DNA of 5,767 nt from Chloracidobacterium sp. UBA7659 (GTDB taxonomy: Bacteria; Acidobacteriota; Blastocatellia; Pyrinomonadales; Pyrinomonadaceae). How positions within the stretch are numbered: the stretch's first letter is position 1; every line of letters starts with the position of its first letter. Under the pieces are notes generated by a model. That model was given only the letters and a program-made list of their open reading frames with translations. It did no database searches and was not told where the DNA came from. The translations under genes were made by a program, and so were the position numbers. The DNA lies in NCBI GenBank assembly GCA_002483395.1, contig DLHV01000249.1, forward strand, positions 7,146-12,912, in the 5' to 3' direction. This document shows positions 1 through 5,471 of this stretch, one piece after another.

Positions 1-986
1 CCATATTCTTCGAATGTTCCGTCACCTTTGTTGACATAAAGCTGCTTGGGTGTCGAATCGTTGACAACGAGCAGATCAAGATCGTTATCGTCATCGATGT
101 CGACAAACACGGACGAAAAGCCATAATACTTACCTTCGTCCTTGACCCCTGCCTTATCACCGGCTACTTCAAACGTGCCGTCCGATTTCTGATGAAAAAG
201 CAAATCCGCCGCGCCCTTCAAACCGCGCGGGCCGCACATTACCGGCTGCCCGCGGAACTGGCAGAAATTACGTCCGATAGTGTTACCTTTGCCGACATCA
301 AGCGGGCTTTGCGGCAGATTTCCCAGATCGAAATCGACATAAGCAGGAACAAATAAATCGAGACGTCCGTCTTTGTCGTAATCACCAAATGTTGCGCCTG
401 TGTGCCAACCTTTACGGTCAAGCCCAACTTTAGGGGCGACATCGGTAAACGTTCCGTTGCCATTATTTCTATACAGCCTTGGGATGCCGAAATTGCTGAC
501 AAACATGTCCTGGAAACCATCGTTATCGTAATCGGCAACCGCGACGCCCATTCCCCAACGTTCGTTGCCGACTCCCGCTTTTTCCGTTACGTCTTGAAAT
601 TTCCATTCGCCCAGGTTCCGGAAAAGGGCGGACGTTGGAGCTTTTTCTTTCCTCAATTCGGCGTTAATAGTCGACCCGTTGAGAAAGAAAATATCGGGTT
701 TGCCATCGTTATCATAATCTATGATCGCTACGGTGCATGCCGTGGTTTCGATGATGTACTCTTTCGCTTTGCCGCCGGAAACACACCTAAAGTCTTTTAT
801 CGCGGTTTGCAAAGTCACGTCTTCAAAGACTCTGGGCGCTTTTGCTTCGACGATTCCGGCGGTACGTTTTGACGCGTATGTTTTTTGTTCGCCCGTCGAA
901 ACGCCGCCCATTTGTTCGTTTTGCGCAAAAACGCCAAACTGACTTCCAAAAATAGAAATTGCCAAAAAAAGTACTTTCCTATTCAT
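1..986 (-). CDS. Secreted VCBS/FG-GAP repeat protein, CRTAC1-like (partial, C-terminus beyond left edge)
   Basis: Reading the minus strand from the ATG at 986-984 gives 328 uninterrupted codons to the window edge. Residues 1-21 form a Sec-type signal peptide (Asn-Arg-Lys, then a hydrophobic stretch ending VFAQ), so the product is probably secreted or surface-exposed. Calcium-binding VCBS/FG-GAP blade motifs follow: DYDNDGKPDIF at 90-100, DYDNDGFQDMF at 152-162, DYDKDGRLDLF at 202-212 and a variant DIDDDNDLDLL at 296-306. Between them are the typical 'LFRN-G-W-F-DVTEKAGV' linkers and a two-cysteine segment (C242 and C251, in FRGQPVMCGPRG) that I associate with CRTAC1-like proteins of Acidobacteria and Planctomycetes. 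Such proteins fold as beta-propellers, and many end in an ASPIC/UnbV domain; that part would be outside the window. The molecular role is unknown, with adhesion or extracellular binding inferred from the fold. No convincing Shine-Dalgarno precedes the ATG, so the start is chosen by the signal peptide. It is transcribed divergently from tldD. Confidence 0.9.
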   Translation of the reverse strand, partial: MNRKVLFLAISIFGSQFGVFAQNEQMGGVSTGEQKTYASKRTAGIVEAKAPRVFEDVTLQTAIKDFRCVSGGKAKEYIIETTACTVAIIDYDNDGKPDIFFLNGSTINAELRKEKAPTSALFRNLGEWKFQDVTEKAGVGNERWGMGVAVADYDNDGFQDMFVSNFGIPRLYRNNGNGTFTDVAPKVGLDRKGWHTGATFGDYDKDGRLDLFVPAYVDFDLGNLPQSPLDVGKGNTIGRNFCQFRGQPVMCGPRGLKGAADLLFHQKSDGTFEVAGDKAGVKDEGKYYGFSSVFVDIDDDNDLDLLVVNDSTPKQLYVNKGDGTFEEY

Positions 987-1090
987 AAAAGATCAATTTA
1001 ATTCTATCGGGACTTTACGAATAAACATTCACTCTTTTGAGCTCTGTAACGAATATCCACTTGCGTAAATAGATTTATTTCGATGTCATG

Positions 1091-1116
1091 TATTCTACAC
1101 AACTATTCTACACAAC
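1091..1116. repeat. Perfect 13-bp tandem duplication
   Basis: TATTCTACACAAC occurs at 1091-1103 and again, without a mismatch or spacer, at 1104-1116. Each copy carries TAGAAT on the minus strand, which resembles a -10 hexamer facing the VCBS-repeat gene. No suitable -35 lies at a normal distance, so a promoter role is not supported. It may be a duplicated regulator site or a simple slippage product. Confidence 0.85.
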
Positions 1117-1131
1117 GCGCGCGAATTACCT

Positions 1132-1146
1132 TAAGATTTAATCTTA
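1132..1146. promoter_or_regulatory. 15-bp palindrome, candidate operator
   Basis: TAAGATT at 1132-1138 and AATCTTA at 1140-1146 are perfect reverse complements around a single central T. The one-base centre rules out an RNA hairpin with a normal loop, so a dimeric DNA-binding protein site is the more natural reading. It lies about 114 bp upstream of the predicted tldD -35 and about 145 bp from the start of the divergent gene, so it could serve either. The regulator is not identified. Confidence 0.4.
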
Positions 1147-1259
1147 TCGGTTAATTGGAGCCGACCGCCGCTAAGTTGCAGTTCAAAGTCGTATCGTCAA
1201 AATAAGTTTTGATTACAAGTTCGATCGCGAACGGTGAGGACAGACTTGGTTTCGAATCC

Positions 1260-1289
1260 TTGACAGCCGCGCATCGTTGTTAATAAACT
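1260..1289 (+). promoter_or_regulatory. Predicted sigma70 promoter of tldDE
   Basis: A perfect -35 hexamer TTGACA lies at 1260-1265. With an 18-bp spacer the -10 would be TAAACT at 1284-1289 (4 of 6 consensus bases). Transcription would begin near 1296, giving a leader of about 40 nt before tldD. A weaker TATTCT at 1303-1308 is an alternative -10 but lacks a good -35. The call rests on the exact -35 and its position. Confidence 0.5.
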
Positions 1290-1324
1290 TGCTGCGTTCC
1301 GCTATTCTAATTTCAATCCGCTGT

Positions 1325-1330
1325 GAGGGA
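1325..1330 (+). promoter_or_regulatory. Ribosome binding site deciding the tldD start
   Basis: GAGGGA ends four bases before ATG 1335 (six bases when counted from the GAGG core). It overlaps the beginning of the longer reading from GTG 1323, so the shorter protein is favoured. The shorter protein also puts the twin-arginine motif at residues 5-6, where Tat signals usually have it. Confidence 0.65.
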
Positions 1331-1334
1331 AAAA

Positions 1335-2915
1335 ATGTCATTTTCTCGTCGTGATTTTATCAAAACTGCCGGCATCGCTCTCGGAGCTGTGACACTGCCA
1401 AGCTGGGTCTATGAAGCGCATGCTTCGGCCAGCGCTTACTTCGATGTCAACAAAAATGCTCTCGCTGATGCGGCAATGGCTGCGGCTAAGAAGCTCGGGG
1501 CGTCTTACGTGGACATTCGGATCAATCGATATCGGATGGAAGCTGTCTCGACGCGCGAGCGGCAGGTCCAAAATGTATCGACCGGCCATAATTTTGGATT
1601 TGGCGTGCGTGTGCTCGTAAACGGGACCTGGGGTTTTTCCGCCAGCCCAATCGTTACGGCCGAAGAAGTTCAACGGGTGACAAAAGAAGCTGTCGAGATC
1701 GCGAAGGCAAATTCTCTTTTTCAAAAACGCAAGATCGAGCTTGTATCCGCCCCAAAGGTGGTTACTACTTGGAAAAGCTCGTTTGAAAAGGACCCGTTTG
1801 ACGTGCCGATAGACGATAAGATCGCATTTCTGCTAAAGCTGAACGAGGCAGCTATGGGTGTGAAGGGGGTGAGCTTTGTTAATTCGGCGATGGCGTGGGT
1901 CAACGAGCAGAAGTTCCTGGCAACTTCGGACGGCTCGCGTATCGAGCAATACCTCATCCGCGGGAATCCTAGTTTTAACGTTACAGCGGTTGATCGGGCT
2001 TCCGGCGATTTCCAATCACGAGCCTCCTTGCGCGAAGGCCAGGCGATCGGATACGAGTATATCGAGAAAGAGGATTGGATTACCGACGCAAAGCTTGCGG
2101 CCGAAGAAGCTGTGATGAAGATCAAAGCTAAGACCGTTGAGCCAGGAAAGTACGATCTTGTTTTGCATCCTTCGCATTTGTTTTTGACGATCCACGAATC
2201 CGTCGGACACCCGACCGAGCTCGACCGGGCTTTGCTTTGGGAGGCAAATTACGCCGGCACCAGTTTCCTGACGCCGGACAAGACAGGCAAGCTGCAATTC
2301 GGTTCGAAGATCGTCAATTTTGTCGCCGACCGCATGCAGCCGAAAGGCCTCGCGACCGTCGGCTACGATGACGAGGGCGTTGCCGGCCAGCGTTGGCATT
2401 TAGTGAAAGACGGGACTTTTGTTGATTGGCAAACGACCCGCGACCTTGCTCCGTTAATTGGAAAGAAGACTTCTTACGGCTGCCTGCACGCGGATAGCTG
2501 GGGCAGCGTGCCGTTCCCGAGAATGCCGAATGTTTCGCTCGAACCGGCGAAGGAAAACGTCTCGCAGGAGGATCTTATCGGCGGCGTCGATAAGGGCATC
2601 TTTATTCAGGGACGCGGAAGCTATTCGATCGACCAGCAGCGGTACAATTTCCAGTTTGGCGGCCAGACGTTCTGGGAGATCAAAGGCGGCAAGATCGCCG
2701 GAATGATACGTGATGTCGCATATCAATCGCGAACGACGGATTTCTGGGGCTCGTGCGACGGCCTGGGCGGACAAGCGACGTATTTGATCCCCGGATCATT
2801 CAACGACGGTAAGGGCGAGCCCGGCCAATCGAACGCGGTTTCGCATGGCTGCCCTGTCGCACGTTTTCGCCAGATCAATATTCTAAACACGGCCGTATCA
2901 CCGTCATTAACGTAA
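1335..2915 (+). CDS. tldD: TldD-family metalloprotease subunit with Tat signal peptide
   Basis: This encodes 526 aa of the TldD/PmbA family, whose TldD and TldE subunits form a heterodimeric zinc protease that degrades unfolded peptides (in E. coli it processes microcin B17 and degrades CcdA). I start at ATG 1335 because GAGGGA (1325-1330) is a good ribosome site for it; the in-frame GTG at 1323 has none and would overlap that site. The N-terminus holds SRRDFIK (residues 4-10), a consensus twin-arginine motif, then a hydrophobic stretch and AHASA, so export across the membrane is predicted. The N-terminal family domain covers roughly residues 35-110. The metal motif HESVGH is at 287-292. Near the C-terminus are GSC474, NDGKGEPGQ and SHGC506P, resembling the longer TldD subfamily of Actinobacteria. 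In that block I expect Cys at the CGK position, but Asp491 stands there. tldE follows 16 nt downstream in the same operon. Confidence 0.93.
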   Translation: MSFSRRDFIKTAGIALGAVTLPSWVYEAHASASAYFDVNKNALADAAMAAAKKLGASYVDIRINRYRMEAVSTRERQVQNVSTGHNFGFGVRVLVNGTWGFSASPIVTAEEVQRVTKEAVEIAKANSLFQKRKIELVSAPKVVTTWKSSFEKDPFDVPIDDKIAFLLKLNEAAMGVKGVSFVNSAMAWVNEQKFLATSDGSRIEQYLIRGNPSFNVTAVDRASGDFQSRASLREGQAIGYEYIEKEDWITDAKLAAEEAVMKIKAKTVEPGKYDLVLHPSHLFLTIHESVGHPTELDRALLWEANYAGTSFLTPDKTGKLQFGSKIVNFVADRMQPKGLATVGYDDEGVAGQRWHLVKDGTFVDWQTTRDLAPLIGKKTSYGCLHADSWGSVPFPRMPNVSLEPAKENVSQEDLIGGVDKGIFIQGRGSYSIDQQRYNFQFGGQTFWEIKGGKIAGMIRDVAYQSRTTDFWGSCDGLGGQATYLIPGSFNDGKGEPGQSNAVSHGCPVARFRQINILNTAVSPSLT

Positions 2916-2920
2916 GGAGA
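2914..2920 (+). promoter_or_regulatory. Ribosome binding site of tldE, overlapping the tldD stop codon
   Basis: AAGGAGA shares its first two bases with the tldD TAA and lies 11 bases before the ATG at 2932, slightly further than usual. The overlap with the upstream stop codon fits translational coupling of the two subunits. Confidence 0.6.
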
Positions 2921-2931
2921 GATCAAGAAGA

Positions 2932-4281
2932 ATGCTTTTAACCGAAACTGAAGCCAGAGCCTACACCGACAAAATTCTCTCGTACGTCACGGCCGCCGAT
3001 GCCAGCGTGGGCGTAAGCAGCGATAAGCTTTCGCACTTACGGTTTGCGGGCAACAACTTCCTGACAAGCGGCCAGCGCATCAGCCGAGGCGCGAACGTGA
3101 CCGTGTGGATAGACGGTAAACGCGGCAGCTCGTCAACCAACGATCTCGACGACGCAAGCCTGAAAACAATGGTCGAGCAAGCCGAAAAGCTCGCACGGCT
3201 TTCGCCGGTAGACCGCGAATATTTGCCGACTTTGTCAAAGCAGGTGTACAAGCCCGTCAATGGATATGTCGAAGAGACGGCGAACCTTTCGCTATCTAAT
3301 CGCGCAAGCAACATCGGCGGCATTATTGACGAATGCCAAAAAAACAAGCTTATCGGCGGCGGTTTTCATTCGGCGCGGGCGCAGGCCGGTGCGTCAGCAA
3401 CGAAAAACGGTAATTTCGAGTTTGAAAAATCTACCAACGTCAGCCTTTCGATGACGGCTCGCACGACTGACGGAACAAGCTCAGGCTATTTTCTGCGAAG
3501 TCATTTCGATATTAACAGGCTCGACACTAAACGGATCGCGCGTGAGGCCGTTCGAAAGGCGCTTGATGGCGCAAATGCGAAAGCTATCGAGCCGGGAGCC
3601 TACACCGTAATTCTCGAATCGCAAGCGGTCGCCGATCTCCTCGGTGGCCTCGGCAATAGCTTCAACGCCCGAAATGCCGACGAAGGACGAAGCGTCTATT
3701 CGGCTCCGGGAGGCAAAACGAAACTTGGCGAGAGAATATTTGACGAGCGGATAAGCATTTACAGCGACCCGTGGAATTCGGAATTGCCGGGCTCGCAATC
3801 GTCGCAGGGAGGAATTCCGGCGGAAAAGTTATATCTCGTCCGAAACGGTGTGCTGGAAAACCTGATCTATAACCGCTATTGGGCAAAACAAAAAGGCAAA
3901 GAACCGACGCCCGGCCCGGTAAATACGATCTTCGAAACATCAGGCAAAACATCGAGCGTCGAAGAAATGATCAAAGCAACCGAACGAGGCATTTTGGTCA
4001 GCCGCTTTTGGTACATTCGCGGGACCGACGCCCGCACGGCCAGTTCGACGGGTCTGACCCGTGACGGCGTTTGGTTTATCGAAAACGGCAAGATCAGCTA
4101 TCCAGTGAAGAACTTTAGGTTTAACCAATCGGTGGTTCAAATGCTCGCCCCCGGAAATGTCGAACTGATCGGTGTCTCCGAACGCGTCGGCGGCTCCGAA
4201 GGCGGCGGCAGCAATTCTTCACTTTTGCCGGCATTAAAGTTGAAGGTTTTTAATTTTACTTCGCAGTCCGAGGCAGTTTAG
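2932..4281 (+). CDS. tldE: TldE/PmbA-family protein, partner subunit of TldD
   Basis: This 449-aa protein is the TldE (PmbA) type of the TldD/PmbA family. TldE pairs with TldD; it lacks metal ligands and shapes the protease chamber. In the C-terminal domain (from about residue 220, EPGAYTVILES) the position of TldD's HExxxH is occupied by LESQAVADLL (228-237), so no metal site is present. Strong family blocks follow: SFNARNADEG (243-252), the RFWYIRGTDAR region (358-368), STGLTRDGVWFIENGKI (372-388) and PVKNFRFNQS (391-400). The N-terminus (MLLTETEARAYTDKIL) shows no signal peptide, in contrast to the Tat signal on TldD encoded just upstream. Either TldE leaves the cell as a passenger bound to TldD, or the two do not act in the same compartment. 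It starts 16 nt after the tldD stop, shares its promoter, and is the last gene of the operon. I see no clear intrinsic terminator after it. Confidence 0.93.
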   Translation: MLLTETEARAYTDKILSYVTAADASVGVSSDKLSHLRFAGNNFLTSGQRISRGANVTVWIDGKRGSSSTNDLDDASLKTMVEQAEKLARLSPVDREYLPTLSKQVYKPVNGYVEETANLSLSNRASNIGGIIDECQKNKLIGGGFHSARAQAGASATKNGNFEFEKSTNVSLSMTARTTDGTSSGYFLRSHFDINRLDTKRIAREAVRKALDGANAKAIEPGAYTVILESQAVADLLGGLGNSFNARNADEGRSVYSAPGGKTKLGERIFDERISIYSDPWNSELPGSQSSQGGIPAEKLYLVRNGVLENLIYNRYWAKQKGKEPTPGPVNTIFETSGKTSSVEEMIKATERGILVSRFWYIRGTDARTASSTGLTRDGVWFIENGKISYPVKNFRFNQSVVQMLAPGNVELIGVSERVGGSEGGGSNSSLLPALKLKVFNFTSQSEAV

Positions 4282-4333
4282 TCTGTGTGGGATTTCATTT
4301 TTTCAGATTCCGTTGCTGGGGTCGCAATTGTGG

Positions 4334-4459
4334 ATGGATGCTCTATCGGACAAATCGTGTCAGAACATGAAATTGCTCGCCGCAAACGTTGCCGCAACGG
4401 ATGCGTTCTTTGAAAATGACGTTTTTCAGGAGGCATTGGTGGCAAAGTCGGTTAACTGA
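4334..4459 (+). CDS. Tiny ORF of 41 aa, unrecognised, possibly a gene remnant
   Basis: An ATG at 4334 opens 41 codons that end at TGA 4457-4459, three bases before the ATG of the pilD-like remnant. I do not recognise the product. It has no signal peptide or membrane segment, and a run of small and acidic residues in its second half (VAATDAFFENDVFQEAL). No clear ribosome site precedes it. It could be the 3' end of a gene that once lay upstream of the pilD-like copy, or chance. A short match to the sequence just before the intact pilD (ATGAC followed by GTTTTT in both places) hints that a shared ancestral segment extends into it, but this is weak. Confidence 0.2.
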   Translation: MDALSDKSCQNMKLLAANVAATDAFFENDVFQEALVAKSVN

Positions 4460-4462
4460 ATT

Positions 4463-4585
4463 ATGATTGTCCGATTGACCTCAATCGAAACTGCTATCGG
4501 TTTACCGGAGGCCGTTGGCTATATTTTCGCATTTGCTCTTGGGGTTGTCTCTATCATCGCCCCTGCGGTTTTTTGGGCAAGATAA
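4463..4585 (+). pseudogene. Truncated, diverged copy of the prepilin peptidase N-terminus (40 aa ORF)
   Basis: The ORF from ATG 4463 to TAA 4583-4585 encodes 40 aa. Aligned without gaps from the initiator Met, its first 27 residues match the start of the prepilin peptidase at 5472 at 16 positions, including GLP (13-15), VGY (18-20) and FAFALG (22-27). Nucleotide identity over these 81 bases is only about 58 percent by my count, and most differences within the matching blocks are third-position changes. This points to an old homologous copy rather than a recent tandem repeat. After FAFALG the sequence diverges (VVSIIAPAVFWAR) and stops; the expected GSFLN-I-R-P motif and the zinc cysteines are missing, so it cannot act as a peptidase. 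It may be a remnant of a second pilD-like gene, or a small membrane peptide still translated. Confidence 0.55.
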
Positions 4586-4613
4586 GAAAACTCGATCGCT
4601 AATTCGTCACCTC

Positions 4614-4651
4614 ACAAGTCAGTTTCCACTTGTTGCGTATTGAGCAACAAG
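4614..4651. promoter_or_regulatory. Inverted-repeat operator of higBA
   Basis: CTTGTTGC (4629-4636) and GCAACAAG (4644-4651) form a perfect 8-bp inverted repeat with a 7-bp centre, lying over the predicted -35 and spacer of the higB promoter. A further ACAAGT (4614-4619) pairs with ACTTGT (4628-4633), so ACAAG/CTTGT half-sites occur three times. In type II modules the antitoxin, alone or with its toxin, represses its own promoter through such repeats; HigA is the likely binder here. The binding itself is inferred. Confidence 0.6.
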
Positions 4652-4658
4652 GTATAAT
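4630..4658 (+). promoter_or_regulatory. Predicted higBA promoter giving a leaderless mRNA
   Basis: A perfect -10 box TATAAT lies at 4653-4658. With a 17-bp spacer the -35 is TTGTTG at 4630-4635 (3 of 6 consensus bases, including the important TTG). Transcription is expected about six bases after the -10, at or very near A4664, which is the first base of the higB ATG. No ribosome site lies in front of higB, which agrees with a leaderless transcript. Confidence 0.6.
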
Positions 4659-4663
4659 CGGGC

Positions 4664-4942
4664 ATGATCAAGTCGTTCCGGCACAAGGGCCTAAGAAAGT
4701 ACTTTGAGTCGGGAAATGTTGCTGGCATTCAGCCACATCACGCAAGGCGGCTTCGAATGTTGCTAACTGCTTTAGACACGGCTCAATCGATTAAGGATAT
4801 GAACATTGCCGGATTTCGACTTCATGCCCTCAAGGGTTCAGGGCAAGGAAGGTGGGCGATTTGGGTTAACGGAAACTGGAGGCTCACATTCGAGTTCCGG
4901 GACGGAGAAGTTCATGTTCTGGACTACGAGGATTATTACTAA
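4664..4942 (+). CDS. higB: HigB-type toxin (RelE/HigB family mRNA endonuclease)
   Basis: This 92-aa basic protein has the full length and hallmarks of HigB/RelE-fold toxins, ribosome-dependent mRNA interferases that stop translation when free of antitoxin. Family signatures are the early FRHKGLRKYFE (5-15), the LHALKG loop (53-58), RWAIWVNGNWRLTFEF (63-78) and the acidic, aromatic end DYEDYY (87-92), matching the usual LKG - W-I-V-N-WR-F-F - DYH pattern with the last His replaced by Tyr. The gene precedes its antitoxin, the inverted order typical of higBA. Its stop codon overlaps the higA start by one base (TAATG). The ATG has no Shine-Dalgarno and probably sits at the mRNA 5' end. The key residues appear intact, so the toxin should be active. 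Confidence 0.9.
   Translation: MIKSFRHKGLRKYFESGNVAGIQPHHARRLRMLLTALDTAQSIKDMNIAGFRLHALKGSGQGRWAIWVNGNWRLTFEFRDGEVHVLDYEDYY
4928..4932 (+). promoter_or_regulatory. Ribosome binding site of higA inside higB
   Basis: GAGGA lies nine bases before the ATG at 4942, within the last codons of higB. The antitoxin therefore has its own ribosome site while the toxin has none. This could let HigA be made in excess of HigB from one mRNA; that ratio is inferred, not shown. Confidence 0.5.
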
Positions 4943-5235
4943 TGGCAATGCACAACCCGCCACATCCCGGCGAGTTTATCACAGAGGTTTATCTTGAGCC
5001 GAACGGCCTGAGCGGTCGCGAACTCGCCCTGAAACTCGGAGTAGCCGCTTCGACGCTTAGTCGCGTTTTGAAGGGCACGAACCGCGTCAGTCCTGAAATG
5101 GCCCTTCGTCTTTCCAAGGCCCTTGGCCGGTCGCCTGAGAGCTGGCTTGCCATGCAGTATAACCATGACCTTTGGCAGGCCCGGCAGCACGTGAATCTCA
5201 GCGGTGTCGGAAAGATCACGCTTACCGCGGCTTAA
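4942..5235 (+). CDS. higA: HigA-type antitoxin (XRE-family HTH)
   Basis: This 97-aa protein starts with the HigA signature NPPHPGEF (5-12) and contains an XRE-type helix-turn-helix at about 24-44 (SGRELALKLGVAASTLSRVL), followed by NRVSPEMALRLSKALGRSPESWLAMQ (47-72), the standard HigA core. It neutralises HigB by direct binding and should repress the shared promoter through the inverted repeat upstream of higB. The start overlaps the toxin stop by one base. A second in-frame ATG two codons later (4948) is possible and would change only two residues. The reading frame is intact and of normal length. Confidence 0.92.
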   Translation: MAMHNPPHPGEFITEVYLEPNGLSGRELALKLGVAASTLSRVLKGTNRVSPEMALRLSKALGRSPESWLAMQYNHDLWQARQHVNLSGVGKITLTAA

Positions 5236-5461
5236 TTGGACGTGATGACGATGGTGTACGAAGGGAAGATCGAAGCGGTGGATGAAGAAGTGGAAAACGA
5301 GACCGATTTCTGGCAGGCGGCAAGTTCGCCGTCTCTAGACAAAAGGACGACGTTTATGCCGAGCTACTCGAGGTTTGAAACAGGCAAGTCCGCAATTGAC
5401 ACGTCCGGCGAAATACGAAATGGCTGTTGATGACCTTCCGTTTTTGCGTAACCCTCGCTAG
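5236..5461 (+). pseudogene. Possible decayed gene between higA and pilD
   Basis: This stretch between higA and pilD is not a clear gene. One frame is open from TTG 5236 (ATG 5245) to TGA 5428-5430 (64 aa, rich in Glu and Asp at first: EGKIEAVDEEVENETDF) and abuts the higA stop, but it has no ribosome site and I recognise no family. A second frame is open from 5286 to 5378 and reads convincingly in its second half (GGKFAVSRQKDDVYAELLEV). A third is open from 5339 to 5461 and includes GLKQASPQ and KYEMAVDDLPFLRNPR, ending 10 bases before pilD. Plausible peptide passing from frame to frame suggests a frameshifted remnant, though each piece could be chance. A short intact gene in the first frame, following higA, is the alternative. 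Confidence 0.25.
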
Positions 5462-5471
5462 TGACTAAATA

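Larger units (their letters stand above)
987..1334. other. Divergent intergenic region between the VCBS-repeat gene and tldD
   Basis: These 348 bases lie between two genes transcribed away from each other and should hold both promoters. I see no ORF with coding character and no RNA gene. It contains a 13-bp tandem duplication (1091-1116), a 15-bp palindrome (1132-1146), a short inverted repeat GTTCG/CGAAC (1219-1223 and 1228-1232) and a sigma70-like promoter facing tldD. The leftmost part (987-1080) is AT-rich. A TAGAAT hexamer on the minus strand at 1006-1001 is a possible -10 for the leftward gene, but it lacks a good -35 and would leave a very short leader. Confidence 0.7.
4282..4663. other. 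Region without full-length genes between tldE and higB
   Basis: These 382 bases hold no full-length gene. Besides the two tiny ORFs listed separately, there is a GTG-started 42-codon frame at 4286-4414 that I do not recognise and which overlaps the 4334 ORF in another frame. A 13-bp odd palindrome (CGTTGC/GCAACG, 4387-4392 and 4394-4399) has a one-base centre and no T-run, so it is not a terminator. The right end (4614-4658) is the higBA control region. The whole looks like a scar of gene remnants rather than a normal spacer. Confidence 0.6.

Noticed and set aside
402..942. Plus-strand ORFs (402-872 and 721-942) within the first kilobase
   Set aside because: They lie antisense to the VCBS/FG-GAP reading frame, which is open across the whole stretch with repeated DxDxDGxxD motifs and a signal peptide. 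They have no recognisable product or ribosome site.
1248..1259. GGTTTCGAATCC resembles a tRNA T-loop
   Set aside because: It has one extra T compared with the usual loop, and no acceptor, D or anticodon stem can be found around it, so no tRNA is called. A tRNA remnant cannot be excluded.
1323..1334. Longer tldD start at GTG 1323
   Set aside because: It would put the ribosome site GAGGGA inside the coding region and has no site of its own; the ATG at 1335 is well spaced from GAGGGA.
1338..4140. Numerous plus and minus ORFs of 60-134 aa inside tldD and tldE
   Set aside because: They are shadows of two long genes with clear family motifs; none shows a recognisable domain or start signal.
4387..4399. 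Palindrome CGTTGC/GCAACG as a terminator for the tldDE operon
   Set aside because: The centre is one base, too small for a loop, and no T-run follows. No convincing intrinsic terminator was found between 4282 and 4463.
4939..5219. Minus-strand ORFs (4939-5190 and 4989-5219) opposite higA
   Set aside because: They are antisense to a complete HigA with all family motifs; no independent evidence supports them.
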